Shown: positions 23,363 to 32,771 of the stretch, piece after piece
Layout: each line of letters begins with the position of its first letter
How positions within the stretch are numbered: position 1 is the stretch's first letter
Source of the DNA: Rivularia sp. MS3
GTDB taxonomy: Bacteria; Cyanobacteriota; Cyanobacteriia; Cyanobacteriales; Nostocaceae
Direction of reading: 5' to 3'
NCBI GenBank assembly: GCA_019192545.1
Contig: JAHCMI010000033.1
Location: 23,300 to 87,299 of the forward strand
DNA: 64,000 nucleotides
Position numbers and translations under genes: made by a program
Notes under the pieces: generated by a model
Told to the model about the DNA's origin: nothing
Seen by the model: the letters and a program-made list of their open reading frames with translations, nothing else
Database searches by the model: none

Positions 23363-24090
23363 ATAATACAAAAGGCATAGGGCAAAATCAAGAACGTATT
23401 GCCAATCCGATACAACGCCCAAGCGTTACTCAAGAACTATCGGAAAATGTCATCTTAACAACTGTTGATGACCTCTACAATTGGGCGCGACTTTCTAGTT
23501 TATGGCCTTTGTTATTCGGTACTGCTTGCTGCTTTATCGAATTTGCTGCTTTAATTGGTTCTCGATTCGATTTTGACCGTTTTGGGTTAATTCCTCGTTC
23601 TAGTCCCCGTCAAGCCGATTTAATTATTACTGCGGGTACTATCACGATGAAAATGGCACCCCAATTAGTTCGTCTTTACGAACAAATGCCAGAACCCAAG
23701 TATGTTATTGCTATGGGTGCTTGCACTATCACCGGCGGTATGTTTAGCGTTGATTCTCCGACAGCAGTTAGAGGAGTAGATAAGTTAATTCCGGTAGATG
23801 TTTATTTACCTGGTTGCCCTCCACGTCCGGAAGCAATTATTGACGCAATAATTAAGTTGCGGAAAAAGATTGCTGATGATTCAATGCAGGAGCGTGGTGA
23901 GATTAAGCAAACTCATCGTTATTACAGCACAACTCACAGCATGAAGCCGGTTGAAGAAATTCTTACTGGTGAATATTTACGTTCCCAAACACGTATGGCT
24001 CCACCAAAGGAATTAACCGAAAGCATTGGTATGCCAGTACCGCCTGCTTTACTAACTTCCAAAAAGCAAGAGGAGGTAGAACGTGGCTGA
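23353..24090 (+). CDS. ndhK: NAD(P)H-quinone oxidoreductase subunit K
   Basis: [46 protein letters not shown]. Confidence 0.98.
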   Translation: MVLDNTKGIGQNQERIANPIQRPSVTQELSENVILTTVDDLYNWARLSSLWPLLFGTACCFIEFAALIGSRFDFDRFGLIPRSSPRQADLIITAGTITMKMAPQLVRLYEQMPEPKYVIAMGACTITGGMFSVDSPTAVRGVDKLIPVDVYLPGCPPRPEAIIDAIIKLRKKIADDSMQERGEIKQTHRYYSTTHSMKPVEEILTGEYLRSQTRMAPPKELTESIGMPVPPALLTSKKQEEVERG

Positions 24091-24607
24091 AGAATCAAAA
24101 CCAGTACCGGCAGAGGAAAACGCTCCCGTAGAAGCGGGTAAAGTTTCCAAATGGTTAAGTGAAAATGACTTTGCTCACGAGTCTTTAGAAGCAGACCATG
24201 CTGGAGTTGAAATTATTAAGGTGGAAGCAGATTTTCTGCTACCAATTTGTACTGCTTTGTATGCTTATGGGTTTAATTATCTTCAGTGTCAATGTGGTAT
24301 TGATTTAGGTCCGGGAGAGCAATTAGTCAGCATGTACCATTTGGTGAAAGTCAGCGATAATGCCGATCAACCCGAGGAAGTACGTGTAAAAGTATTCCTG
24401 CCTCGCGAAAACCCCACAGTACCTTCAGTGTATTGGATTTGGAAAACAGCAGATTGGCAAGAGCGCGAATCCTTCGATATGTACGGAATTGTTTACGAAG
24501 GACATCCTAATTTGAAGCGAATTTTGATGCCTGAAGATTGGGTAGGTTATCCTTTGCGTAAAGATTACGTTTCACCCGACTTTTATGAATTGCAAGACGC
24601 TTATTGA
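24083..24607 (+). CDS. ndhJ: NAD(P)H-quinone oxidoreductase subunit J
   Basis: [43 protein letters not shown]. Confidence 0.97.
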   Translation: MAEESKPVPAEENAPVEAGKVSKWLSENDFAHESLEADHAGVEIIKVEADFLLPICTALYAYGFNYLQCQCGIDLGPGEQLVSMYHLVKVSDNADQPEEVRVKVFLPRENPTVPSVYWIWKTADWQERESFDMYGIVYEGHPNLKRILMPEDWVGYPLRKDYVSPDFYELQDAY

Positions 24608-24642
24608 AGCAAATTGCAATTTGAAGCAAGTCAAATTAAATT

Positions 24643-24675
24643 ACCCCTCGGATTCTGTTCGGGGGGTGTTGTTTT
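24643..24675 (+). terminator. Probable terminator downstream of ndhJ
   Basis: ACCCCTCG...CGGGGGGT stem (one wobble) followed by a T-rich tract. Confidence 0.6.
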
Positions 24676-24747
24676 GGAAATTAGACTGGGCATCGGGCGT
24701 TGGGCATAGGGCATGGGGGAGAGAGGGAGACAAGGAGATAAGGATAA

Positions 24748-24778
24748 TTTTAACCTTTAACCTTTAACCTTTAACCTT
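24748..24778. repeat. Heptamer STRR array (TTTAACC)n
   Basis: tttaacctttaacctttaacctttaacctta; supplies the TAA of the adjacent minus-strand CDS. Confidence 0.9.
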
Positions 24779-25283
24779 AAAATCCTGCTAATGGATCTTC
24801 AAATTGTAAAATTTCATGTGGTGGAGTAGGTATAGATTCTAAATATTGGAGAAAATCAAGTAGTTCTTCTTCAGTAAGTAAAGTACGTCCTCGCTTACCG
24901 TAAGTTTGAATTAAATATTCCCTACCTTGCTGGGGAGTCCAACTTAAACGCTCCATTTCTATATCGGTTGTAGCAATTACGTCAGATAAATCAATTGGTT
25001 GGCGATTCTTTTTTCTTTTAAATGTGGTTTTTACAGTTTTGTTATTTTTATTTGCCCGATGAAGATTTATCGGACTTTCATTTTTTAATTTTGATTCTGG
25101 TGTCGGTAGATATTGGAGATATCTAAGAAAATCGAGTAATTCATCTTCGGTAAGTAAAGTACGTTCTTGTTTACCGTAAGTTTGAATTAAAAATTCTTTT
25201 GCTTTCTCAGAAGTCCAACCAAGGCGTTTTATTTCAACGTCGGTTTTGGCAATGATTTCAGACACATCAACGGGTTTGCTCAT
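24777..25283 (-). CDS. Hypothetical protein with two copies of a ~60-aa domain (IxLSDVIAxTDxExERLxWTxxxxREYLIQTYGKRxRTLLTEEELLDFLxYLxxxPTP)
   Basis: Internal duplication visible in the translation; paralogous to the downstream gene. Confidence 0.75.
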   Translation of the reverse strand: MSKPVDVSEIIAKTDVEIKRLGWTSEKAKEFLIQTYGKQERTLLTEDELLDFLRYLQYLPTPESKLKNESPINLHRANKNNKTVKTTFKRKKNRQPIDLSDVIATTDIEMERLSWTPQQGREYLIQTYGKRGRTLLTEEELLDFLQYLESIPTPPHEILQFEDPLAGF

Positions 25284-25381
25284 TTCAAGTTTGTTTTTAA
25301 CAACGGATGCGTTTGATTGCGTTTTTTAGAAGAAGGGAGAAGAAAACAGAAATTTTTAATTTTTAATTTTCAACTCCCAAT

Positions 25382-25406
25382 CTTTAACCTTTAACCTTTA
25401 ACCTTA
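25382..25406. repeat. Heptamer STRR array (TTTAACC)n
   Basis: tttaacctttaacctttaacctta; again overlaps the stop codon of a minus-strand CDS. Confidence 0.88.
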
Positions 25407-26393
25407 AAACCCCGCTAATGGATCTGCTTCCGAAAGCTCTGGTTGCGGCGTGGGAATAGATTCTAAGTGTTGAAGAAAATCAAGTAATTCTTCTTCAGTA
25501 AGTAAAGTACGTCCTCTTTTACCGTAGGTTTGAATTAAATATTCCCTTCCTTGCTGGGGAGTCCAACTTAAACGCTCCATTTCAACATCGGTTTTGGCTA
25601 TTACGTCAGATAAATCAATTGGTTCGGTTTTTTTCTTCCTTTTGGTTGTACTCGTTGTCTTTTTCTTGTTTGTAGTTCTTCGAGCAGTACTTTTACTACT
25701 AGATGTTTTACTGGGAGTTGGTTCTTCTTCTGGTTGATTATCAGATGCTATTTCAGGATTTTCTGAGTCATCTGAGCTATCTGATGCATCAAACTCTGAC
25801 TCGCCATATGTTTGTATCGGTAAAGGTTTATCAAATTCTTGACTGTAAATATCGCTGTCATCTGACTCGGGAAAAAGCTCCGGAGGTGGCGATGTATCTA
25901 CAGTTTGCGATACAGAACTTTCTGCTACTTCCGGAGTACTTGGAGGAGTCTCTGGTACGGGTGTTTGGGTTGCTTGAGCAGAAGTTTGTGGAACTTGAGA
26001 AGCTGTTGGTGGACTATTTGATATGGGAGCTTGAGCAACTTCAGAAGAATTTGTGCCGTGAGTTGCCGGTTGTACTTCAGCTTTTGCAGTGGTTAAGGAA
26101 CGATTTTCCAGAACTTCTAGATTTGATGCTGGAGAAGTCGTAACTTGTTTTGGCTGTACTTGTGCTGGAGATTGTGGGGCTGTGATTCCTAAAACCATTA
26201 ACGCTCTAGTTCTCGATCTATCTTCTGCTTCTTCAAGAATTTCAGACGCAGCCATTCCAGTAGCACGGGTTACACCTTCAACTTGCACGCTGGAACGAAC
26301 GATATATTTACCGTGATGAATTTGTAATAATTCGGTTGTAAGACTACCTGTAGGATACAAGCTCTGAAATTGAGCCAACATAATTGCTACCAA
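25404..26393 (-). CDS. Hypothetical protein: N-terminal domain with ERF/Rad52-like signature, acidic/Pro-Ser-Thr linker, C-terminal copy of the same ~60-aa domain
   Basis: YIVRSSVQVEGVTRATGMAASEILEEAEDRSRTRALMVLGI; C-term IDLSDVIAKTDVEMERLSWTPQQGREYLIQTYGKRGRTLLTEEELLDFLQHLE. Confidence 0.75.
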   Translation of the reverse strand: MVAIMLAQFQSLYPTGSLTTELLQIHHGKYIVRSSVQVEGVTRATGMAASEILEEAEDRSRTRALMVLGITAPQSPAQVQPKQVTTSPASNLEVLENRSLTTAKAEVQPATHGTNSSEVAQAPISNSPPTASQVPQTSAQATQTPVPETPPSTPEVAESSVSQTVDTSPPPELFPESDDSDIYSQEFDKPLPIQTYGESEFDASDSSDDSENPEIASDNQPEEEPTPSKTSSSKSTARRTTNKKKTTSTTKRKKKTEPIDLSDVIAKTDVEMERLSWTPQQGREYLIQTYGKRGRTLLTEEELLDFLQHLESIPTPQPELSEADPLAGF

Positions 26394-27940
26394 TTTAAAT
26401 CTGCTTGAGGTGGATTAATTGTTGTTGTTACGTGTTTTATTTTTTATATAACGACATATAACGACAACCAAAAGACCAAAATTTATATGCTAATTGACTG
26501 AGTGAACTGCATCAATAATTTTAAGTTACGTTAATTTGTCCTTTCTAATGTATCGGAGATTGTGTATCACAAAACTTGTTACAAGCTTTTGATGTGTTAT
26601 GGTGTTTACCGAAGGTGCCGTCTCGATGGCTGCAACTCACTATTTTTTCTTTACGGAAAAATAGTTATTGGCTACACCGCTTGCTTACCCTAACATGCCG
26701 AGGTTACGGTGGGGTTCTTTTTTTTGATGTTCCGAGTTAGTTTAACTCTGATATTGCTACCACTGCGTAGTAAACTATCAGAAAATAGAATGCGATATAC
26801 ACCATCCAGTGTATGTTAGTTTAGCTTGTTCGTTGGAACAAAAATAGTGGCTTGTGTTCTTTTCTTATTAGACAAGAAATATTCTCAAAAATATTCTTGT
26901 GTAAAAGTTTCACTATCAAACGAAACCCTACTTGCGAATCGTGTTAAACGTTTTGATTGTAGGAAAAAGGTAAAGTCAATGGAGTAATTTTTTGGCTGAG
27001 TAGTGAGTAATTTTTAGTAGTATTGCTATCGATGCTATACTAAATACCCAAATTGCTTTCCAGAACTATTTTCTGGAATTACCCTCCTTATCTACAATAT
27101 AAAGTAATGGTTCCATTTCCCGAGGCGGTTTGACTGCTGACCAAATTGTTACCGATTCTACATAGGGCAGTTCAGTTAGTCGGCAGTTACTCCAAGTACA
27201 TTTTCAGAGTTAGGTGGTGTCAAAGTACCCGAACGTGTAGAACAATTGAACAGTAAGTTGATTTTCCTTTCTACTGATAAACGGAAAAACAGCGATCAAT
27301 TTTTTCATGTTACCTTTCAAAAACTTTGCCGTTCATAATCAAAACGACGAAGTAAGAATTATTTCAGGTGTGCTTTGTCAGATTGGTCTTAATGTTGGTT
27401 CTTGTAGACCCAACAAACTCTGAGATAATCGTGTAATACCCTCTTTGGGGGCGGGTAATTCGTTTCTAAATGACCGAAACAATTTTATATTTAATATTTT
27501 GGATTGTGGTTTCAAGCAAGGCAATCTTAGTAGACATGGTACTTGTTGCAGTTGTCATGCTAATTTCCTGTCGGACTTACTAGAATCTTTTAAACCTACA
27601 GATAAATCTGGGGTTTCAATCCAAAATTGTACATTCCGGACAGTTGCACTCTATGGGAAAACGTTCCGCTCGTATGGGGGGAACCCCGCCACTTCTCTTG
27701 TACTGCGGGAAATCTCGTTTTCTGAGTGGCTCTTGGGAAATGCACTGTCCTCAAAATCTAGCTTGAAAAGTTTTGGGAAGAGAAGTCGGGGGGAAGAATA
27801 TCTCCTTCCAAACTGAGCCGCACCTAACGGTGAATGGGGAAGAATATCTCCTCTTCCAAACTTTTCGCAAAATTGATTGACTTCTTTGCAAGTAGTGAGG
27901 GTATACGCAAGAAGACTAACCAATTAAAAAAAACGATGTT

Positions 27941-30292
27941 TTGACCTCTATGTCGGTTCAGTGCATGGAATTTTCAATCGCTACACTCCTTGCCAATTTT
28001 ACTGATGATAAATTGGTAGCTCGTAAACTTCTAGAAAAAAAACTTGGTTGTGAAGATGATGACAGCATACAAAAACTGCAAATTGCCTTAGATGTTTTAG
28101 AAAAAATTGGAATTTTGGCGAAAGAACGAGGTAAGTATCGTCGTCTTTCAGAGGATTCTTTGATTGAAGCTAAACTTCGCTGTTCTTCTAAAGGCTTTTG
28201 TTTTGCAATTCAAGACGTAGAAGCTGCTGAAGATATTTATATCCGAGAAAGCCATTTAAGTAATGCTTGGAATGGCGATCGCGTTTTAGTCAGAGTTCTT
28301 AAAGAAGGTAGTCGCAGGCGTTCTCCTGAAGGTGAGGTAAAGCTGGTTTTAGAACGTTCTAACCACACTTTATTGGCGCGAATTAAGCAAATAGAAGGGG
28401 GTTTCCGTGCCGTACCTTTGGATGACCGGCTGCTGTTTGAACTCAAATTACGGCAAAATGGTATTACTTTAGACAACGCTATTGATCATCTTGCCCACGT
28501 ACAGGTACTGCGCTATCCCCTTGCTCAATACCCGCCTTTAGGTAAAGTGGTGCAAATTTTAGGTAGCGATGCCGAAGCAGCTGCCGATATTGATTTAGTT
28601 ACCTGTAAACACGACCTTTCTCGTACTTTTTCGGATAACGTCGAAGAAGCTGCCGGAAAATTACCTAAAAGGATACTCAAAGCAGATCGTAAAAGCCGAC
28701 TGGACTTAACAGATAAATATACGATTTGCATTTGCGCTAACGCCGATTCATCAAAAGTTAGAGAAAATGCTATTTCCTTAGAAGAAACTGAAGAAGGAAA
28801 CTGGCTGTTAGGTTTCCATATCGCTGACGTTTCTCATTATGTTAAGCCGGATGAAGCTTTGGATCGCGAAGCTCTCAAACGTGGTAGAAGCGTTTATTTA
28901 GGCAAATTGGTTTTGCCCATGCTACCAGATGCAGTAGCAGCAAGAAGTTCTTTGGTTACCGGAAGCGACAGGTTAGCAATTTCTTTTCTAACTACTTTAG
29001 ATGGGGAAACTGGAGAAGTTCTTGAGTGGGAAATTCAGCCAAGTGTAGTTAATGTAGATACCGATCTAAATCAAAAGCAAGCTAGTCAAGTTCTGGCGGC
29101 TGAAACCAAAGAAGAGCCTGAAGTTGTGGAAATGCTGCAACAGTTGCAAGCCTTAGCAATAGTTCTCAAGGAGCAGCGTTTGGCTAGGGGTAGCTTGCAG
29201 TTAAATCTACCAGTCTTACAAAACCCCTTCTTTGATGAAGGTGCTAGCGGTTGCGTTACTGAAACTGATTCGCCAGTTAGTTCTTTGTTAACTGAATTAG
29301 TGCTGTTAACAAATCAATTAATGGCGATTCATTTGAACGCTTTGGGTATTCCAGCGATTTGGCGAGTTCAAGGGGCACCAGATCCGGACGATGTTCAAGA
29401 AATGCTCAAATTAGCAATTAACTTGGGTGTAGAGCTTGCTTTACCGGATGATATTGAAATTCAACCTTTAGATTATCAACACTTAACTAAAGTGTTTGCT
29501 GAATCTGCTTCCGAACAAGTTCTGACTTATTTATTGCAAGATACTCTCAAGCCACCTACCTATACCACCAATCAAGGCGGACACTTTGGTTTAGCTTTAC
29601 CAGACGGTTATCTTCACTGTACCTCTCCCATGCGACGCTATCCCGATTTACTGATGCAAAGGGTATATTACTCTTTAATCGAAAACGGACGCGATCGCCG
29701 TAATACTCGCGTAAAAGAAAGAGTAAATTTACGTTCGAGCAACTGTCATGGTGACATTAACTGGAACGTGCTACCTCCGGAACTACAGCAGGAACTACAA
29801 ACTGATTTAGCTAGGGTAATTACCCAAATTAACGATAGAGAAAAGGAAGTCCAAGAAGCTGAAGCGGATTTAGAAGGTTTAAAAAGAGCCGCTTTAATGA
29901 AACAGCGAATTGGTGAAGTTTTCAGCGGTGTAATTACTGGTGTTCAATCATACGGGTTCTTTGTTGAAATTGAGGTACCCGCTCAAGAAGCTGAAGAAAT
30001 TAGCAACATACCTTTGCGGGTGGAAGGGCTAGTACATGTCAGTTCTCTCAAAGACGATTGGTATGAATATCGCGCTCGGCAGCAGGCATTATTCGGCCGC
30101 AAAAATCGCGCATCTTATCGACTGGGCGACCGCGTAGCCGTTCAGGTCAAGAGTGTTGATTATTACCGTCAGCAAATTGATTTAGTAACTGTAGGTAACG
30201 ATGATGGAGCAAGCGATCGCGATTCGGATTCCGGTTACTATGCTAACCATCATTACCAGTCAGATGATATGGAAGACTACGAAGAAGATTAA
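27941..30292 (+). CDS. Ribonuclease R/II family exoribonuclease (RNB + S1); start may be an internal ATG
   Basis: GFHIADVSHYVKPDEALDREALKRGRSVYLGKLVLPMLP, HFGLALPDGYLHCTSPMRRYPDLLMQR, C-terminal S1-like domain. Confidence 0.95.
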   Translation: MTSMSVQCMEFSIATLLANFTDDKLVARKLLEKKLGCEDDDSIQKLQIALDVLEKIGILAKERGKYRRLSEDSLIEAKLRCSSKGFCFAIQDVEAAEDIYIRESHLSNAWNGDRVLVRVLKEGSRRRSPEGEVKLVLERSNHTLLARIKQIEGGFRAVPLDDRLLFELKLRQNGITLDNAIDHLAHVQVLRYPLAQYPPLGKVVQILGSDAEAAADIDLVTCKHDLSRTFSDNVEEAAGKLPKRILKADRKSRLDLTDKYTICICANADSSKVRENAISLEETEEGNWLLGFHIADVSHYVKPDEALDREALKRGRSVYLGKLVLPMLPDAVAARSSLVTGSDRLAISFLTTLDGETGEVLEWEIQPSVVNVDTDLNQKQASQVLAAETKEEPEVVEMLQQLQALAIVLKEQRLARGSLQLNLPVLQNPFFDEGASGCVTETDSPVSSLLTELVLLTNQLMAIHLNALGIPAIWRVQGAPDPDDVQEMLKLAINLGVELALPDDIEIQPLDYQHLTKVFAESASEQVLTYLLQDTLKPPTYTTNQGGHFGLALPDGYLHCTSPMRRYPDLLMQRVYYSLIENGRDRRNTRVKERVNLRSSNCHGDINWNVLPPELQQELQTDLARVITQINDREKEVQEAEADLEGLKRAALMKQRIGEVFSGVITGVQSYGFFVEIEVPAQEAEEISNIPLRVEGLVHVSSLKDDWYEYRARQQALFGRKNRASYRLGDRVAVQVKSVDYYRQQIDLVTVGNDDGASDRDSDSGYYANHHYQSDDMEDYEED

Positions 30293-30321
30293 ATAAAAAG
30301 TTAGGAGTTAGAAGTTTTTAA

Positions 30322-30503
30322 GAAGGAGTAAGGAGTAAGTAGTAAGTAAACCTCCGCAACTGTTTCACAAGTAGCAAGTAATTTCTATTCTTATAGAGTT
30401 TCTTAACCCTCTATCGCTTACTTATTGCTCGCTACTTGTTACTTATTACTGATTACTTATTACTTGCTACTTGCTACTCATTACTCCCTACCCATTACTC
30501 TTA
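30322..30503. repeat. Low-complexity arms (AGTAAGG-type and TTACTTATTACT-type) between rnr-like gene and ubiX
   Basis: ggagtaaggagtaagtagtaagtaa at 30326-30350 versus cttacttattgctcgctacttgttacttattact... at 30417-30503. Confidence 0.7.
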
Positions 30504-30510
30504 CAAACAA

Positions 30511-31128
30511 GTGTCTAATAACGCCCGCCCATTAATATTAGGTGTCTCTGGTGCATCAGGTCTTATTTACGCTGTACGCGCCCTAAAGTTTTTGTTAGAA
30601 GCCGATTATGCTATCGAATTAGTAGCATCGAAATCAAGCTTTATGGTTTGGCAATCGGAAAATGCTACTCCTATGCCAGCAGAGCCAAAAGCTCAAGAGC
30701 AATTTTGGCGAAACCAAGCAGGAGTAGAAAAAGCTGGGTTACTGCGCTGCCATCCTTGGGCTGATGTGGGGGCAAACATTGCAAGCGGTTCTTTTCGTAC
30801 TTTAGGAATGATAATTATGCCTTGCAGTATGAGTACTGTAGGTAAATTAGCCGGTGGTTTAAGTTCGGATTTGTTAGAAAGGGCTGCCGATGTTCAACTC
30901 AAAGAAGGGCGAAAGCTTGTAATTGTCCCTCGCGAGACTCCTTTTAGCTTGATTCATTTACGAAATCTGGTCAGTTTAGCTGAAGCTGGAGCTAAAATAG
31001 TTCCTGCTATTCCAGCTTGGTATCACAATCCCCAAACTGTTGAGGATTTAGTTGATTTTGTTGTAGCTCGTAGTTTAGATCAACTCGATATTGATTGCGT
31101 ACCTATTAAACGCTGGCAAGGTCGTTGA
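30511..31128 (+). CDS. ubiX: UbiX-family flavin prenyltransferase (GTG start; ORF track start 30436 lies in repeats)
   Basis: RPLILGVSGASGLIYAVRALKFLL, GMIIMPCSMSTVGKLAGGLSSDLLERAADVQLKEGRKLVIVPRETPFSLIHL. Confidence 0.95.
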   Translation: MSNNARPLILGVSGASGLIYAVRALKFLLEADYAIELVASKSSFMVWQSENATPMPAEPKAQEQFWRNQAGVEKAGLLRCHPWADVGANIASGSFRTLGMIIMPCSMSTVGKLAGGLSSDLLERAADVQLKEGRKLVIVPRETPFSLIHLRNLVSLAEAGAKIVPAIPAWYHNPQTVEDLVDFVVARSLDQLDIDCVPIKRWQGR

Positions 31129-31239
31129 TAAATTATAAAGTAAAGGTGTCATTGACTTAGGGTTGAAGCCACTGAGCTTGTAAGCACTGCGTCGGCAGGT
31201 TGGAATACAAGCTCGTTTCCAAACTATGAAGATGTTTTT

Positions 31240-31992
31240 ATGACTGTAATTCGCTTAATTCTCTTAGTTGCAGTACTGGGAGGACTTATGCTATTGCTAG
31301 CGCAAAATTGGTCTCCCGCAATACCGTTAGTTTTCCTTGGCTTACGAACTCAACCAGTTTCTTTAGCCATATGGATGTTGTTGTGTGCTGCTGCTGGTGC
31401 TTTCACTTCTTTGGTTATTAGCGGCTTAGTTCAATTATCAAGCCGTGCTGTTTCGCCGCAACCTCAAAGAATATCCTACGAGCCTTCAGAAGATTCACCC
31501 CGTGTTAACAAACGAACTGATAGGGAAAATCCTAGAGAAAATAATTTTGAAGATAGAGTATATCCCCCACCGCCAAGCAACTCGCCACAGCCATCCAATC
31601 GGTTTGAGGATGATTATGATGATTGGGACTTAGATAGAAAAGTTAGCGATGATTGGGATTTTGAAGAAAAATTAGAACAAGAATATTTTGAACCATCATC
31701 TCGTCCCGAGTATACAAAAATTCAAGATGATAGGGACTACGAAGATTTTCCGCAACCAGAAAACGATCGCGCCAGAATTACTAACCCATATCCCGATGAT
31801 GACAGGGATTTGAAGGATTCAGGAACAGAAAAAACAGAATCGGTATATGATGCCGATTATCGCGTCATTGTACCTCCTCCAGCAGCTTCCACAACTTCCC
31901 AAGACTCACAAAATTCTCAGAATAACCAGGATGATGACGATTGGGGTTTCTTAGATGAGGATTTTGCTGAAGATAAATCTGGGCCGAAATAA
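31240..31992 (+). CDS. LapA/DUF1049-like membrane protein with long acidic tail
   Basis: Two N-terminal TMs, LLLAQNWSPAIPLVFLGLRTQPVSLAIWMLLCAAAGAFTSLV, Asp/Glu-rich C-terminus. Confidence 0.7.
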   Translation: MTVIRLILLVAVLGGLMLLLAQNWSPAIPLVFLGLRTQPVSLAIWMLLCAAAGAFTSLVISGLVQLSSRAVSPQPQRISYEPSEDSPRVNKRTDRENPRENNFEDRVYPPPPSNSPQPSNRFEDDYDDWDLDRKVSDDWDFEEKLEQEYFEPSSRPEYTKIQDDRDYEDFPQPENDRARITNPYPDDDRDLKDSGTEKTESVYDADYRVIVPPPAASTTSQDSQNSQNNQDDDDWGFLDEDFAEDKSGPK

Positions 31993-32043
31993 TTTACTCA
32001 AGCGTATTTCAGTTTACGGCTACATTAAAATTTACTGCCGGAT

Positions 32044-32238
32044 CTACTTGATCCCACAACGTTCGCGAGATTCTTGTTTGACTCTACCATTCATCGCTGC
32101 TTCTTGAAGAATCACGAAAGCGTTAAAATCTTCCCAGTCATAATGGGTTGTTAGTAACCGGCGCAGCTGATTTTCCGCTTCTACGCTTAAATAACCTGTT
32201 GCTAAAGCTTTTTGTACTACATCACGAATTCTAACCAT
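32044..32238 (-). CDS. Small conserved hypothetical protein
   Basis: 64-aa ORF MVRIRDVVQKALATGYLSVEAENQLRRLL; plausible RBS region. Confidence 0.6.
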   Translation of the reverse strand: MVRIRDVVQKALATGYLSVEAENQLRRLLTTHYDWEDFNAFVILQEAAMNGRVKQESRERCGIK

Positions 32239-32771
32239 TAATCAAATCTCCCTTCTTTGCTTGGCCCTACTACTATTTGTTCGAGCTTTCTAGGCTAAAA
32301 TATGCAGCCGCTAAAAGTTGGGCGGATTTTGCAATACAAAATGTTTTTGGAATTATAGAAAATTTTTGTCATTTAAAACACCACACCATAAAAGTTTATT
32401 AACGATGAAATTCATCTAATCAGTTTGCAACAATTTGGATATTTAATTCGATACTTAAGTAGTTTGAGTAAGTCTCTATACAAAGTATTGTCTTTGATTT
32501 AAACCACTACTCTTCAACCTACTTTTCCAGACCCTGCATTAATGACTTACACCAATTGAATAAAGTTTCAAAGAATTTTTATTAAGTTTACGTTAAGTTC
32601 AAAGATAGCGAAGTCACTACCAATTAGTCACCTAACGACCGTTATTAAATTCGTTAGAAGATTTCTATAAATTCGTTATAAATTTATTTTTATTTATTTT
32701 TGCTTTAAAGAAAAATACCTAGAAACTGGTTAAGATAAGCCGTATTCGAGTTTAAAAAATCAGTAAAAATA

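Noticed and set aside
24748-24778. Short tandem TTTAACC arrays as CRISPR-like arrays
   Set aside because: Unit is 7 bp with no spacers; no cas genes in the window. These are STRR-type repeats.
25703-26316. Plus-strand ORFs 25703-26143 and 26089-26316
   Set aside because: Antisense to the Pro/Ser/Glu-rich linker of the 25404-26393 gene; no independent coding signature.
27445-27923. ORFs 27445-27816 (+) and 27651-27923 (-) upstream of the RNase gene
   Set aside because: Composition not protein-like, mutually overlapping, and run through the duplicated hairpin.
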